Source: Candidatus Moraniibacteriota bacterium (GTDB lineage Bacteria; Patescibacteriota; Minisyncoccia; Moranbacterales; GWC2-37-73). From it: DNA of 42,035 nt. Position 1 is the stretch's first letter. Each line of letters begins with the position of its first letter. Under the pieces are notes generated by a model that searched no databases, was not told the origin of the DNA, and saw nothing but the letters and a program-made list of their open reading frames with translations. Positions 27,039 to 37,376 of this stretch are shown in pieces. The position numbers and the translations under genes were made by a program. Location: assembly GCA_028715015.1 (NCBI GenBank), contig JAQTLF010000006.1, positions 1 through 42,035 on the forward strand. The letters are read 5' to 3'.

Positions 27039-28331
27039 ATGACAAAAACAACTGATCAGAAAGTTTGCATCATAGGAATGGGATATGTCGGTCTTCCATT
27101 GGCAGCAGTGTGTGCAAAAAAAGGATACCCAGTGACTGGCTTTGATCTTGATGAGGAAAAATTGGAAATAATCAAACAAGGCAAAAGTCCTTTTCATGAA
27201 AAATTTTTGGAAGAGATTCTTCCTCAAGTGAAAATATCAGTAACAAATGATCCGAAAGAGATTCAGAATCACGATATTTATATTATTTGTGTTCCAACGC
27301 CAGTTGATGGAAAACATATGCCTATTTTGGATCCGGTTATTGGCGCTTCCGAAACAATTGCAGCCAACATGAAAAGTGGCGCATTGGTCATTCTTGAATC
27401 CACAGTAAACCCAGGTGTTAGTGAGGAAGTTGTCAGACCAATTTTTGAAAAAGCTGGTTGGACAGTCGGAAAAGATCTTTTCTTGTCCCATTCGCCAGAA
27501 AGAGTTGATCCAGGAAATGAAAAATGGAATGTTTCCAATATCCCACGCGTTGTTGGATCATTTGAAGAAATCGGTTTACAGAGAACTGTTGATTTTTACA
27601 AAAGCATAATTGATGGTGAAGTTTTGGCAATGGAAAACATCCGCGAAGCTGAAGCTGTAAAAATTATCGAGAATGCTTTCCGCGACATCAACATTGCTTT
27701 CGTCAATGAAATGGCAATGTCATATGCACGCATTGGAATTGACATCACCAATGTTCTCAAAGGTGCTTCAACCAAACCATATTGGTTCATGGCACATCGT
27801 CCTGGTTGCGGAGTTGGAGGACATTGCATTCCTGTTGATCCATACTACATGATTGAAAAAGGCAAGGAAAATGATTTTGAACATAAATTCCTTTCAGCTG
27901 CCAGACATATCAATGACGGAATGGCTGATTATACTGTTGAATTGCTTCAGGATAAATTAAATGAAGTCGGGATGGCAGTAAAAGGAACAAAAGTTGGAAT
28001 TTTAGGCATTTCATACAAAGGAAATGTTGGTGATTTGCGAGAAACACCTGCCATAAGGATTGTTGATAAGATCAAAAAATTGGATGCCGATTTGGTGGCT
28101 TTTGACCCATACATTCCAACAATGCCAAAGTTCGCAACAACAAAAAATTTGGAAGAAATCCTTTCAAGATCAGAAGCTTTGGTTCTTGTGACTGAACACA
28201 ATGAATTCAAAAACATCCCGGTTGAGGATTTTGTGAAACATGGAATCAAGGTCATTATTGATGGAAGAAATTGCTTGGACAAAAAAGCTATTCGGGCTGC
28301 AGGAATTGTCTATGCAGGAATTGGAAGATAG
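27039..28331 (+). CDS. Nucleotide sugar dehydrogenase (UDP-ManNAc dehydrogenase WecC/TviB-like)
   Basis: CIIGMGYVGLPLAAVCAKKGYPVTGFD; GVGGHCIPVDPYYM active-site Cys. Confidence 0.95.
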   Translation: MTKTTDQKVCIIGMGYVGLPLAAVCAKKGYPVTGFDLDEEKLEIIKQGKSPFHEKFLEEILPQVKISVTNDPKEIQNHDIYIICVPTPVDGKHMPILDPVIGASETIAANMKSGALVILESTVNPGVSEEVVRPIFEKAGWTVGKDLFLSHSPERVDPGNEKWNVSNIPRVVGSFEEIGLQRTVDFYKSIIDGEVLAMENIREAEAVKIIENAFRDINIAFVNEMAMSYARIGIDITNVLKGASTKPYWFMAHRPGCGVGGHCIPVDPYYMIEKGKENDFEHKFLSAARHINDGMADYTVELLQDKLNEVGMAVKGTKVGILGISYKGNVGDLRETPAIRIVDKIKKLDADLVAFDPYIPTMPKFATTKNLEEILSRSEALVLVTEHNEFKNIPVEDFVKHGIKVIIDGRNCLDKKAIRAAGIVYAGIGR

Positions 28332-28347
28332 ATATTGCCATAGATAT

Positions 28348-28391
28348 AAAAAGGGGGTATGATATAATCAAGGTCATATCCTCTTTTTTTA
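28348..28391 (+). terminator. Terminator after dehydrogenase
   Basis: AAAAAGGGGGTATGA ... TCATATCCTCTTTTTTT. Confidence 0.65.
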
Positions 28392-28409
28392 TCAATTAAA
28401 AACAACAAA

Positions 28410-28640
28410 ATGTTTCATTTATTGAAATTTATCATCTGGCTTGCAGGAATCGCTGTGGTCATATACTTCGCACTTCCCTATTTCGGCTATGAAGTCAATG
28501 TGAATTATTTCAACGAAAGCAAGACTGCTTGCCAACAAAAACTGAACGACTGCTCAAAAAATCTCGTGGAACAAGGAACCAAAAATGTCAAATGTGATTT
28601 CAATTGTGTTGATCCTAAATTAATAATAAAAAAACAATAG
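28410..28640 (+). CDS. Small single-TM protein with four Cys
   Basis: N-terminal TM then ACQQKLNDCSKNLVEQGTKNVKCDFNCVD. Confidence 0.55.
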   Translation: MFHLLKFIIWLAGIAVVIYFALPYFGYEVNVNYFNESKTACQQKLNDCSKNLVEQGTKNVKCDFNCVDPKLIIKKQ

Positions 28641-28641
28641 T

Positions 28642-29592
28642 ATGAGACTGATTGTAAATCTTCCTGCTTTCAACGAAGAGGAAAAAATCGCCCAGACCAT
28701 CAAGCGCATTCCGCGCACAATCGAAGGTGTTGATGAAGTTTTGGTACAGATCATTGATGATGGCTCAAAAGACAACACCGTTGCTGTCGCAAAAGAAGCT
28801 GGCGCTGATTTCATCTATCCTAATGGGATCAATCGTGGAATCGGAATAACCTTCAAAAATGCCGTGGAACATGCCCTTGATAATGGAGCTGACATCATGT
28901 GCAACATGGATGCCGATGGTCAATTTGATCCGCAAGACATAGTAAAAATTATCAGTCCGATTCTCAAAAAAGAAGCCGATATGGTCAGCGCCACTCGTTT
29001 TGGTGACAAAGAAGCCAAAGACATGCCCAAAGCCAAATATTACCTCAATTTGATCGCTGCCAAAATCATCGGAAGTTTCATGGACTATCCTATTGATGAT
29101 CTCACTTGCGGTTTCAGGGCTTATAGCAGAGAAACGATGATAAGATTGAACATAGTTCCAGGATTTACCTATACGCAAGAAACAATCATTGATGCCATTG
29201 GAAAAAGATTGAAACTGATATGGATTCCGGTTGAAGTCACTTATTTTGCTGGCAGAAAATCCAGAGTTGTGAAAAGTATTTTCAATTATGTCAGCAACAG
29301 TGGAAAGATCATCTTGGAAGCTGTGCGAGATGTGCGTCCGATGAAATTTTTCGGTTGGCCGGCACTGATCATGATTCTCATCTCATTGGGATTCTTTATT
29401 GATTTTTTCTATTGGTATTTTCAAGATTTCAAAATAACACCATACAAAAACATTCTCTTGGCAGCAATTGCGCTCTTGGTTATTGGAATCCAATTCTTGA
29501 TTTTTGCTTTTATTGCAGACATGATCAAATCAGCCAGAAAGCTTATTGAAGACCAAGCACACACCCTTCGCAAATGGCGCTACAAAAAGTAA
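28642..29592 (+). CDS. Glycosyltransferase family 2 (DPM1-like) with C-terminal TM helices
   Basis: LPAFNEEEKIAQTIKRIP, IDDGSKDNT, NMDADGQFDPQDI, DLTCGFRAYSRE. Confidence 0.94.
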   Translation: MRLIVNLPAFNEEEKIAQTIKRIPRTIEGVDEVLVQIIDDGSKDNTVAVAKEAGADFIYPNGINRGIGITFKNAVEHALDNGADIMCNMDADGQFDPQDIVKIISPILKKEADMVSATRFGDKEAKDMPKAKYYLNLIAAKIIGSFMDYPIDDLTCGFRAYSRETMIRLNIVPGFTYTQETIIDAIGKRLKLIWIPVEVTYFAGRKSRVVKSIFNYVSNSGKIILEAVRDVRPMKFFGWPALIMILISLGFFIDFFYWYFQDFKITPYKNILLAAIALLVIGIQFLIFAFIADMIKSARKLIEDQAHTLRKWRYKK

Positions 29593-29610
29593 TTTGAAAC
29601 AATTTTGCAA

Positions 29611-29647
29611 AAGAAAAAATGCCTCAATTCTGATGGCATTTTTTCTT
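29611..29647. terminator. Terminator hairpin
   Basis: AAGAAAAAATGCC ... GGCATTTTTTCTT. Confidence 0.8.
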
Positions 29648-29700
29648 GTTAAAATCACCAGAATGCGCTATCATGATTGTATGATTATTAAGAAAAAAAT

Positions 29701-30798
29701 ATGAAAATCTTGTTTGTTTCGCACACATTTCCACCCATTGTTGGAGGAGTTGAAACTCAGAACTATGAACTCTCAAAATGGTTGGGAGAAAAAACAGAAA
29801 TAGAAATTGTTGCCAACAAAAAAAGATGGATGCTGCCATTTTTTCTTCTTGTTTATGCACCATTAAGAATACTGTTTTCAACAAAAAAATATGACGCACT
29901 TCTTTTGGGCAGTGGAATCTTGGGAAATGTATCCTGGCTGATAAAGAAAGTAACAAAAAAACCAGTTGTAATTGTCACACATGGACTTGATCTTACTTGG
30001 AAAAACAAGCTATATCAAAAATTGTGGGTCAAAATATTTATTCCAAGCGCTGATAAACTCGTGGCTGTCGGCAATGAGACAATTGGCGTTGGCGTTGCTC
30101 GCGGAATCGCTGAAAAAAAATTTGTTTTCATCCCCAATGGAGTTGACACTGAAAAACACTTGATTGATTCATCACGGGCGGAAATTGAAAAAATTGTGGG
30201 CAAGCAACTTGAAAACAAGAAAATTTTGTTGACTTCGGGAAGGTTGGCCAAACGCAAAGGAGTGGCCTGGTTCATCAACAACGTCATGCCAAAACTTGAT
30301 CAAGATTTTCTTTATGTAATTGCAGGAGACGGAAAAGACAGGCAGAACATCGAGCAAGCCATCAGTAATAATGGTCTTGAAAACAGAGTTGTCACTCTTG
30401 GCTATGTCACCGATGAAGACAGAAACAAACTTTGGAATGCTTGCGACCTTTTCGTGCAACCGAACATCAAAGTCCCTGGCGACATGGAAGGATTTGGAAT
30501 TTCAGTGATCGAAGCTGGGGCTTGCAGACTTCCAGTGTTGGCATCGGACATGGAAGGACTGAAAGATGCCATCAAGGATGGAAAAAATGGATTTCTAGTG
30601 GAATCTGAAAATGCCCAGGCTTATGTTGACAAGATCAATGAACTTTTTGCCAATGGAAGTCCACGGGAAATCTTCGGGGAATCTGTCAGAAATTTCGTGA
30701 TTGAAAATTATCAATGGAAACACATCGCCCAAATTTATTTGGAAGAAATAGAAAAAACAATACAAAAATCTAAAATCTCAATGACAAATGTCAAATAA
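29701..30798 (+). CDS. Glycosyltransferase family 4
   Basis: FPPIVGGVETQNYELSKWL, GRLAKRKGV, EGFGISVIEAGACRLPVLAS. Confidence 0.94.
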   Translation: MKILFVSHTFPPIVGGVETQNYELSKWLGEKTEIEIVANKKRWMLPFFLLVYAPLRILFSTKKYDALLLGSGILGNVSWLIKKVTKKPVVIVTHGLDLTWKNKLYQKLWVKIFIPSADKLVAVGNETIGVGVARGIAEKKFVFIPNGVDTEKHLIDSSRAEIEKIVGKQLENKKILLTSGRLAKRKGVAWFINNVMPKLDQDFLYVIAGDGKDRQNIEQAISNNGLENRVVTLGYVTDEDRNKLWNACDLFVQPNIKVPGDMEGFGISVIEAGACRLPVLASDMEGLKDAIKDGKNGFLVESENAQAYVDKINELFANGSPREIFGESVRNFVIENYQWKHIAQIYLEEIEKTIQKSKISMTNVK

Positions 30799-30810
30799 AA
30801 TCACAAACTT

Positions 30811-32745
30811 ATGCTTGATTTCATCTCCTCACAATTTGCTTTTTATCTGACACTGATCTTGGTGCTTTTTGTGCCGGGAATTTTTCTCATCTTGGCCACC
30901 AGGATGTATAAGGAATTTTCTCTTTTGGAATTGTTCGTGTTGACATTCGGATCAAGCATCGCCATTGTTGATTTTCTGGTGATCTTTTTGGGAAGAACAC
31001 CTCTCCACATCACCAGAGCCAGTGTTTTGGGAGGAATTGTTGCTTTTTGTGCAACTTGCTGGGCATTGGAACGCAACTACCGAAAGAAAAATTCAATCAC
31101 AACTCCACGCGCAGAGCAAATTCCTGAAACAAAAATTTCCCGCCGCTCCACCTTGTTGGTCGTACTGCTTTTATTTTTGACCATATTCATCAAAACAATA
31201 TATTTCAAAGACGCCATCTTCCCAACCGCCACTGACCTTGGCCATCACATGTATTGGACAAAGGCAATGGTCGCCACCGGTCAATTGCCAAAATATGAAA
31301 AAGTGGACATCGGAGCCGACCTGACAATCGGAAAACCGCAACCCATTGCCGACTTCATCATTGGGGAACATCTTTTTTTTGCTGCCATAGCATTGATTTC
31401 CGGCGCAGAATTTGTTTCAGCTTTTCCGGTTTTGGTTCTTTTATTGGTTCATCTCATGACAGTTTTGGCCATTTTTATTTTGACCCGATCTTTTTTCAAA
31501 AACTCAAAACATCGAAACACCATCGCAATCACAGCACTTTTTCTCATCGGTCCGCTTTTTGCCATCGCCTCACCGCAAGCCAAATTCATCAGTGGTGGAG
31601 TGATTGGAAATGATGTGGGAAATCTTTTGATTCCTTTGACGATGCTTCTCTATTTGAAAGCATTTATTGAAAACAAAGCTTCCGTTTTTGCCTATGCCCT
31701 GTTTTTGAGTCTTGGATTGGCCTACACGCATCATCTCAGCACTTTCGTTTTCATTTTTCTTGCTCTTTTTTCAATCATTACCTACGCGGCATTGAACACG
31801 AAAACGATCCTGGATGATTTGCGTGGTTGGATACAAATGGCGACCAAACCAGCAGTTTTGGCAGTTCTGGCTTTTGGAATGATCTTTGTTTTTTTCTTCT
31901 ACATGCCAACCTATCTCAACACCAAAGCCATTAATACTGCAGTCGGCGCTCCAAGCAAAGCAACCCGCACAGGTCTGACTTTAGATCAATTGAAATCGAC
32001 TGCCGGTGAAGCTCGCTATGCTTTTGCCATTATCGGAATACTTTTATTGTTCTTCATGAAAAAAATCGGCAAATACAACCAGGCATTTTTGATCGGTTGG
32101 ACACTGGCATTGACACTCATGTCACTGCGTCCTGATTGGCTTTTTGTGGATATCCCATCCAATCGCATCGCCAGCTATATCGTCTATCCTGTTTCCATCA
32201 TTGCAGCATTTTTGCTTGTGGTTATTCTGACTGAACTGAAATCGAAAATTAAAAACAAAAATTATCTCAACCCTATTTTTCTACTTGTCACTTTTTTTCT
32301 CTTCATGTCTTTTGTTTCCACCAATGGTCTCTATGACAATGCACAAGGTTTGAATTTGACATCTTCCAGCAATGAAGCATTGCAAACATATGCAGCCTCC
32401 GGGTATCTTGCAGACAAATTGTCCAGCAATGACATCGTACTGAAAGATCACAACTATCTGGCTGGCGATTCCTGGATCAAACTTTTTTTCATGAAAGGAT
32501 ACAACTACCCACTCTCAAGAGGATATTTCAAACGCTATGAGGACACCACCAAGACTCGTGAACAATGCACCAATTTCATGATTTCGGCGCCCAATGGAAC
32601 AGAGGCCGCGCAATGTTTTGCCGGCACGCACACGGATTTTCTCATGATTGATCCGAAAATCGACAGCGAGCAGTTCAAGCACTCAGCAAAATTCTGGCAA
32701 GTATATTCCAGTGACGCAGTTGGAATTTTTTATAAAGCATTATAA
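30811..32745 (+). CDS. Large multi-TM membrane protein (GT-C/glycosyltransferase-like)
   Basis: About 12 TM segments, early loop with DLGHHMYWTKAM, GT-C-like topology, in glycan locus. Confidence 0.6.
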   Translation: MLDFISSQFAFYLTLILVLFVPGIFLILATRMYKEFSLLELFVLTFGSSIAIVDFLVIFLGRTPLHITRASVLGGIVAFCATCWALERNYRKKNSITTPRAEQIPETKISRRSTLLVVLLLFLTIFIKTIYFKDAIFPTATDLGHHMYWTKAMVATGQLPKYEKVDIGADLTIGKPQPIADFIIGEHLFFAAIALISGAEFVSAFPVLVLLLVHLMTVLAIFILTRSFFKNSKHRNTIAITALFLIGPLFAIASPQAKFISGGVIGNDVGNLLIPLTMLLYLKAFIENKASVFAYALFLSLGLAYTHHLSTFVFIFLALFSIITYAALNTKTILDDLRGWIQMATKPAVLAVLAFGMIFVFFFYMPTYLNTKAINTAVGAPSKATRTGLTLDQLKSTAGEARYAFAIIGILLLFFMKKIGKYNQAFLIGWTLALTLMSLRPDWLFVDIPSNRIASYIVYPVSIIAAFLLVVILTELKSKIKNKNYLNPIFLLVTFFLFMSFVSTNGLYDNAQGLNLTSSSNEALQTYAASGYLADKLSSNDIVLKDHNYLAGDSWIKLFFMKGYNYPLSRGYFKRYEDTTKTREQCTNFMISAPNGTEAAQCFAGTHTDFLMIDPKIDSEQFKHSAKFWQVYSSDAVGIFYKAL

Positions 32746-32750
32746 ATGTA

Positions 32751-32806
32751 GAACTTATGCAGAGCTGACCTCACCTGATGTTTGGCTCGGACAAATGCGT
32801 AAGTCA
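32751..32806 (-). repeat. MITE-like TIR element, copy 4 (internally deleted, 56 bp)
   Basis: TA|GAACTTATGC AGAGCTGACCTCACCTGATGTTTGGCTCGGACAAATGCGTAAGTCA|TA. Confidence 0.85.
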
Positions 32807-32823
32807 TAAAATATTGAAAACAC

Positions 32824-33198
32824 ATGAAAAATATCAGCAACAGCAAAATCATAATCACAGCTTTCAGTTTTTTTGTGCTGATCAGTTTTGTTTTTTTGTC
32901 CCTTGTGGAAAAGAAACAAGCTGACATCAACACAAAGAATGTCTGGATGACCTATTTTAAAAATCCCAAAGACGCTTCACTGGATTTCGCCATAGAAAAT
33001 CATTCGAAAAACAATAACTTCCACTGGCAGATATTGTCCGACAAAACCCTCGTCAATCAAGGCGACGTGACCGTCAAACTCGGAGAAACAAAGACTTTGC
33101 CTGTTTCCCTGTCAGACACCCAAAACAAAAAAATAACCATCTCAGTCACAAGCAGTGACAATAACAAAAAAGAAATATATAAAATTATCAATAACTAG
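32824..33198 (+). CDS. Secreted/membrane-anchored small protein, DUF1616-like beta domain
   Basis: N-terminal TM plus beta-rich domain; in glycan operon. Confidence 0.5.
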   Translation: MKNISNSKIIITAFSFFVLISFVFLSLVEKKQADINTKNVWMTYFKNPKDASLDFAIENHSKNNNFHWQILSDKTLVNQGDVTVKLGETKTLPVSLSDTQNKKITISVTSSDNNKKEIYKIINN

Positions 33199-33240
33199 TC
33201 ATCAGCAATCAGTAACCAGTCATCAAAAAATAAATTAGGT

Positions 33241-34350
33241 ATGAAAAAAATATTACTTGTAACCAGACCAATTGCTCCTCCCTGGGATGAAGCTTCCAAA
33301 AATTTCGCCTATTTCCTGGCCAAAACAACGCCAGGATTTGAGTTTCACGTTTTGACACCTGGCAAAGTAGATTCTCTTGAAGAATACATACAACAGGAAC
33401 ATGTTTATACTTCAACCCACCTTGACTGGGGTCAACGATTGCGCCTACTTGGTTTGGTTTTTCTTGTGAAAAAATTTGACATAGCCCATTTCATGCTGAC
33501 ACCGAACAAGCTTAACACATGGGCTTTCAAAACTTTTTTGACAAACAAAACAACCAAAACAGTCCAGACAATTGCAACTTTGCGCGAAGATCTTTTCAGT
33601 GATGAAGATTTCAAAAAAATCATTTTTACCGATCTTGTCATAACCTATTCCGATTATGCCAAAAACAAACTTGTGAAAAACGGATTTTCCAATGTTGTGC
33701 GCATCTACCCAGGCATTGACACTTCCCTATATTCCCCAGCGCCAAAAAACATGGCTACAATGAGTCTGTTTGGAATTGCACAAAACGATTTCGTGGTTTC
33801 ATATCCAGGAGAATACACTCGTCTTGGCGCGACTGATGATATTGTTGAAATGCTGCCGAAATTGTTTGAAAAGATTCCCAATGCCAAATTTGTTTTTGCT
33901 AATAGAGTGAAAAATGAAAAAGATGCTCGCAAAAAAGAAGAAGTCGTGAGGATATTGGAAGAAAAAGGTGTTTTGGAAAAAGTTGTCTTCACTGACACTT
34001 TCGCAGACATGCCAAAAATATACAATCTTTCAGACGTGGTTATTTTTCCTGCCAGGGACATGAAAGGAAAATTCGATGTTCCCCTTGCTGTCATTGAGGC
34101 TTTTGCTTGTGAAAAACCAGTCATTGTTTCAAATCTTCCGATTCTCAAAGAATTCACTTCCTCAGAAAATTCGCTGGTCATAAATCCTGAAAACAAAAAT
34201 GAACTCATTGAGGCAATTGTTGATTTGGAAAAAGACAAGGAGAAGCGCCGTTTGATCGGCAAAGCTGCCAGATCATATACGGTTGAAAATTTCGACATCA
34301 AGGACGTTGCCGACCAATATAAAAAAGCCTACAATAAATTATTATCATAA
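33241..34350 (+). CDS. Glycosyltransferase family 4
   Basis: PIAPPWDEASKNFAYFLAK, VSYPGEYTRLGATDDIVEMLP, DVPLAVIEAFACEKPVIVSNLP. Confidence 0.9.
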   Translation: MKKILLVTRPIAPPWDEASKNFAYFLAKTTPGFEFHVLTPGKVDSLEEYIQQEHVYTSTHLDWGQRLRLLGLVFLVKKFDIAHFMLTPNKLNTWAFKTFLTNKTTKTVQTIATLREDLFSDEDFKKIIFTDLVITYSDYAKNKLVKNGFSNVVRIYPGIDTSLYSPAPKNMATMSLFGIAQNDFVVSYPGEYTRLGATDDIVEMLPKLFEKIPNAKFVFANRVKNEKDARKKEEVVRILEEKGVLEKVVFTDTFADMPKIYNLSDVVIFPARDMKGKFDVPLAVIEAFACEKPVIVSNLPILKEFTSSENSLVINPENKNELIEAIVDLEKDKEKRRLIGKAARSYTVENFDIKDVADQYKKAYNKLLS

Positions 34351-34360
34351 TTTGATCCAT

Positions 34361-35857
34361 ATGACCTACAAAATAAATTCGCTTTCCGAACACAAAAAAG
34401 AATTGCGAACTGACAAAATGATTGTGCCGACAATTCTGCATGTTTCAGAAGAACTTTTGCCCAATGATGAAACGTTGGCAAAATTGGAAGATATTTCCAG
34501 CGACGAAAGACTTTTCCATCACGTGGCAGCCATGAGCGATGTGCATTCCAAAAAGGGACGCAGGACGCCGACTGGCAGCGTCTTGGCCACGACCAACACA
34601 TTCATGCCTCAAGTCAACGACACCGCTCCAAATTGCGGTATGCGCCTGATCAAAACAGATCTGAATGAAGAAAATGCGACTCCCGAGCAACTGGAAAAAC
34701 TTTTTCAAGAATTGGTCAAAGTGATTCCGACCAAAAAATATCTGGGCACAGCCATTCCTTTCAAACTAGCTTTGGAAGTTTGCAGGCACGGCATCGCACC
34801 ACTGATCAAACACTTCAACTCGCGCGCCAAAAATGAAATTGAAAACACTTTTGCCGGCGGCAATTTTTTCAGGAATGAAAATGTTTCCGATCAGGACGTC
34901 CTTGATGCCGTGCCAAAATTGTTTTTCCACATCGGAAAATATCGCTTGGGAATTTTGGGAGCTGCCGGCAACCATTTTCTTGATCTGATGAAAATTTCAG
35001 AAATCAAAGATGATGAAATTGCCGAAAAGTTCAATCTGAAAAAAGGACAATATGTCTTTTTACTCCACACCGGCAGTGGACTGCTCGGACAATATGCTTC
35101 CTATATGTACACACCCAAGAAAAAAGAGCACCTGAGCCAGCAGATCATTTTGAAACTTGGCACAACTTTTTTCTCCAGCAGGCTCAAAAATGTGTATGCA
35201 GGAGTTGCCAAAAAAGTGCAGGCCTACAAAAATATTGCCAAATTCATCGGCTATGACGCCGACAGCGCCGAAGGAAAAATGTTTTTCACTGCGCACAAAG
35301 CCAGTGCCAATTTCGGCTTTGCCAACAGAACAGTCCTCACTCATCATCTTGATCAAGCTTTGGAAAAAACTTTTGGACGCCAAGTCGGATTGGACGTGCT
35401 CTATGACACGACTCACATTTCCATTGAAAAAGAAAACCACTATGGACAAGATGTCTGGGTTCATCGCAACGGCAGCGTGCGTGCCAATGGCCCAGCCCGC
35501 ATGAACGAGCATCCGATTTTCAAACAAACAGGAGAACCAGTATTCATCCCCTCATCCATGAGCACCCCAGCCTACATCGGAGTCGGCACCGATGAAAACG
35601 AATCGACATTTTTCTCCGCCCCGCACGGCACAGGACGCCGCGCCAACGTTTCCGATCAAACTGCCAAAGACAAAACCGAACTTTTTGAAAAAATGAAAAA
35701 AAGCCACGTCAAACTATACAATGCCAAATCCGAAGGTGTCATCATGCAAGACGGCGCCTACTACAAAGATGTCGAAGAAGTCATTTCCGGTATGGAACAA
35801 AACAAGATAATCAAAGTCGTTGCCAAAATGCAACCAGTGGCAGTGCTGATGTACTAA
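34361..35857 (+). CDS. RtcB-like protein (divergent RNA ligase family)
   Basis: MSDVH..G, NCGMR, GAAGNHFLDL, LLHTGSG, DTTHISIEKE, VHRNGSVRA, PSSMSTPAYIGVG, PHGTGRR align with RtcB motifs in order. Confidence 0.85.
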   Translation: MTYKINSLSEHKKELRTDKMIVPTILHVSEELLPNDETLAKLEDISSDERLFHHVAAMSDVHSKKGRRTPTGSVLATTNTFMPQVNDTAPNCGMRLIKTDLNEENATPEQLEKLFQELVKVIPTKKYLGTAIPFKLALEVCRHGIAPLIKHFNSRAKNEIENTFAGGNFFRNENVSDQDVLDAVPKLFFHIGKYRLGILGAAGNHFLDLMKISEIKDDEIAEKFNLKKGQYVFLLHTGSGLLGQYASYMYTPKKKEHLSQQIILKLGTTFFSSRLKNVYAGVAKKVQAYKNIAKFIGYDADSAEGKMFFTAHKASANFGFANRTVLTHHLDQALEKTFGRQVGLDVLYDTTHISIEKENHYGQDVWVHRNGSVRANGPARMNEHPIFKQTGEPVFIPSSMSTPAYIGVGTDENESTFFSAPHGTGRRANVSDQTAKDKTELFEKMKKSHVKLYNAKSEGVIMQDGAYYKDVEEVISGMEQNKIIKVVAKMQPVAVLMY

Positions 35858-35980
35858 GAAAGATTCAACAAAAAAATTTCTTCGAATGATAACATTATTT
35901 GTTGGATTTTTTGTTATAAATATTTTTTGTACAATGCTCTTAACTCTGCGGATAGTTTTTCGGGGATTGATGTCCGTAAC

Positions 35981-36424
35981 TTACTTATGAATTTTATTCA
36001 GATTTGAAATTTTTAGAAATTCGGCAAAAGCTTTTTGGGACGTTGATTTTAACGGATAATCTTCATAACTTCTTGGGTCTATCCATTCATAACTATCATG
36101 ATCTTTACTGAGAACTACTTTGTCGGTGTCAGTTGAACATTCAAAATATATCCCGACAACCTGCCATTGCTCATCTCTAATAATAGGTCGATATTCCCCA
36201 ACAAAAAAAGGCTTGTGAATGATTAAAGATGTTATTCCAACTTCTTCATTAATTTCACGCAACAGAGCAGCATCAAAAGGTTCACCTGGTTCAACTCGCC
36301 CACCAGGTATTTCATATTTGCCAGCACCAACTCCATCCTCATAGGCATCTGCCTCTCGAATTATTAATACCCTATTTTGATGGACGATAAAAGCTTTTGT
36401 GGAAATAAATTGTTTTACATTCAT
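35981..36424 (-). CDS. NUDIX hydrolase
   Basis: GGRVEPGEPFDAALLREINEEVGI Nudix box. Confidence 0.93.
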   Translation of the reverse strand: MNVKQFISTKAFIVHQNRVLIIREADAYEDGVGAGKYEIPGGRVEPGEPFDAALLREINEEVGITSLIIHKPFFVGEYRPIIRDEQWQVVGIYFECSTDTDKVVLSKDHDSYEWIDPRSYEDYPLKSTSQKAFAEFLKISNLNKIHK

Positions 36425-36563
36425 ATAAAAAATTTCAAATCTGAATAAAATTTTATACTTCTCGTCTTGGATTCAGGTCAGAGGGGTCAGAAGTGAATGG
36501 CCTGGAGTCAAGACTCCTTATTGGTAATTATATGTGGTATTTATTGGGGTGGCAAATAAAAAA

Positions 36564-36600
36564 AGCCGTCAAGAATCGAGTAATCGATAAATTGACGGCT
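36564..36600 (-). terminator. Rho-independent terminator of the 193-aa gene
   Basis: Minus strand AGCCGTCAA ... TTGACGGCTTTTTTT. Confidence 0.8.
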
Positions 36601-36624
36601 GACAAATGTTGCAATTTTTCAAGT

Positions 36625-37206
36625 TTATTTTGAATGGTCAACTAATTTTTGACCAAATAAACCTAACTTTTCTTCTGTGTCTACTGTTAGATCGGTTTCA
36701 CATGCTGATTTGATATCAAGCGCATCTAGCACGAGGTATAATTTTGCAAGACTTTGCGAACTATCAAGGTCGCGCCTTATTATGGCAAATGCTTGCATGC
36801 ATTCTTCATACATTGATGCGGCTTCTGAATATTGAGCAAGATTTTCATTGAGATATTTTTCAATACTTTTTTGCTCAACATCTGATAAATCCTCCGATTT
36901 GATAATTTCATTGAGGTATTTTGATAGTATCTCACGAAATTTCCTTATCGGCATAAGAGGTGGAAACAACTCAGCGTAATACATCGGAGTTATAACCACG
37001 TCGCCAGAATCCTGGGGAATTATGACAAGCATCATTAATTTTGCACCTTGCAATTCAAGACCTTCGTACGTAATCGTCCCATAAATAGAAACGTCAATCG
37101 TGCCATTATAAGCATTACTTCTGTCAATTTTATGCGACAACATTCCCGATAATACCACTTTTTTACCAAGCCTTGCCATCATGCCACCACAACCCGCTCC
37201 ACTCAT
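36625..37206 (-). CDS. Hypothetical protein (193 aa)
   Basis: Strong SD AAGGAGG, promoter and terminator present. Confidence 0.7.
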   Translation of the reverse strand: MSGAGCGGMMARLGKKVVLSGMLSHKIDRSNAYNGTIDVSIYGTITYEGLELQGAKLMMLVIIPQDSGDVVITPMYYAELFPPLMPIRKFREILSKYLNEIIKSEDLSDVEQKSIEKYLNENLAQYSEAASMYEECMQAFAIIRRDLDSSQSLAKLYLVLDALDIKSACETDLTVDTEEKLGLFGQKLVDHSK

Positions 37207-37348
37207 GACATCCTCCTTTTCTTGCGGCGTCCTGCCTTAAATCAGGACTATGCAAAACTATTTTCTTGCAGCTCCCCTGCAATGGGCCTATCCGCACCAT
37301 GCGGATCATATTTTTAAAGTTCTATGCAGACACATTTGACAACGTGGT

Positions 37349-37376
37349 ATCTTAGCATTATATATAAAAAAGTCAA
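37349..37376 (-). promoter_or_regulatory. Promoter TTGACT-N16-TAAGAT
   Basis: Read on minus strand upstream of the 193-aa ORF. Confidence 0.55.

Noticed and set aside
33705-34301. 198-aa minus-strand ORF
   Set aside because: Antisense to GT4 33241-34350; Ser-rich shadow translation.
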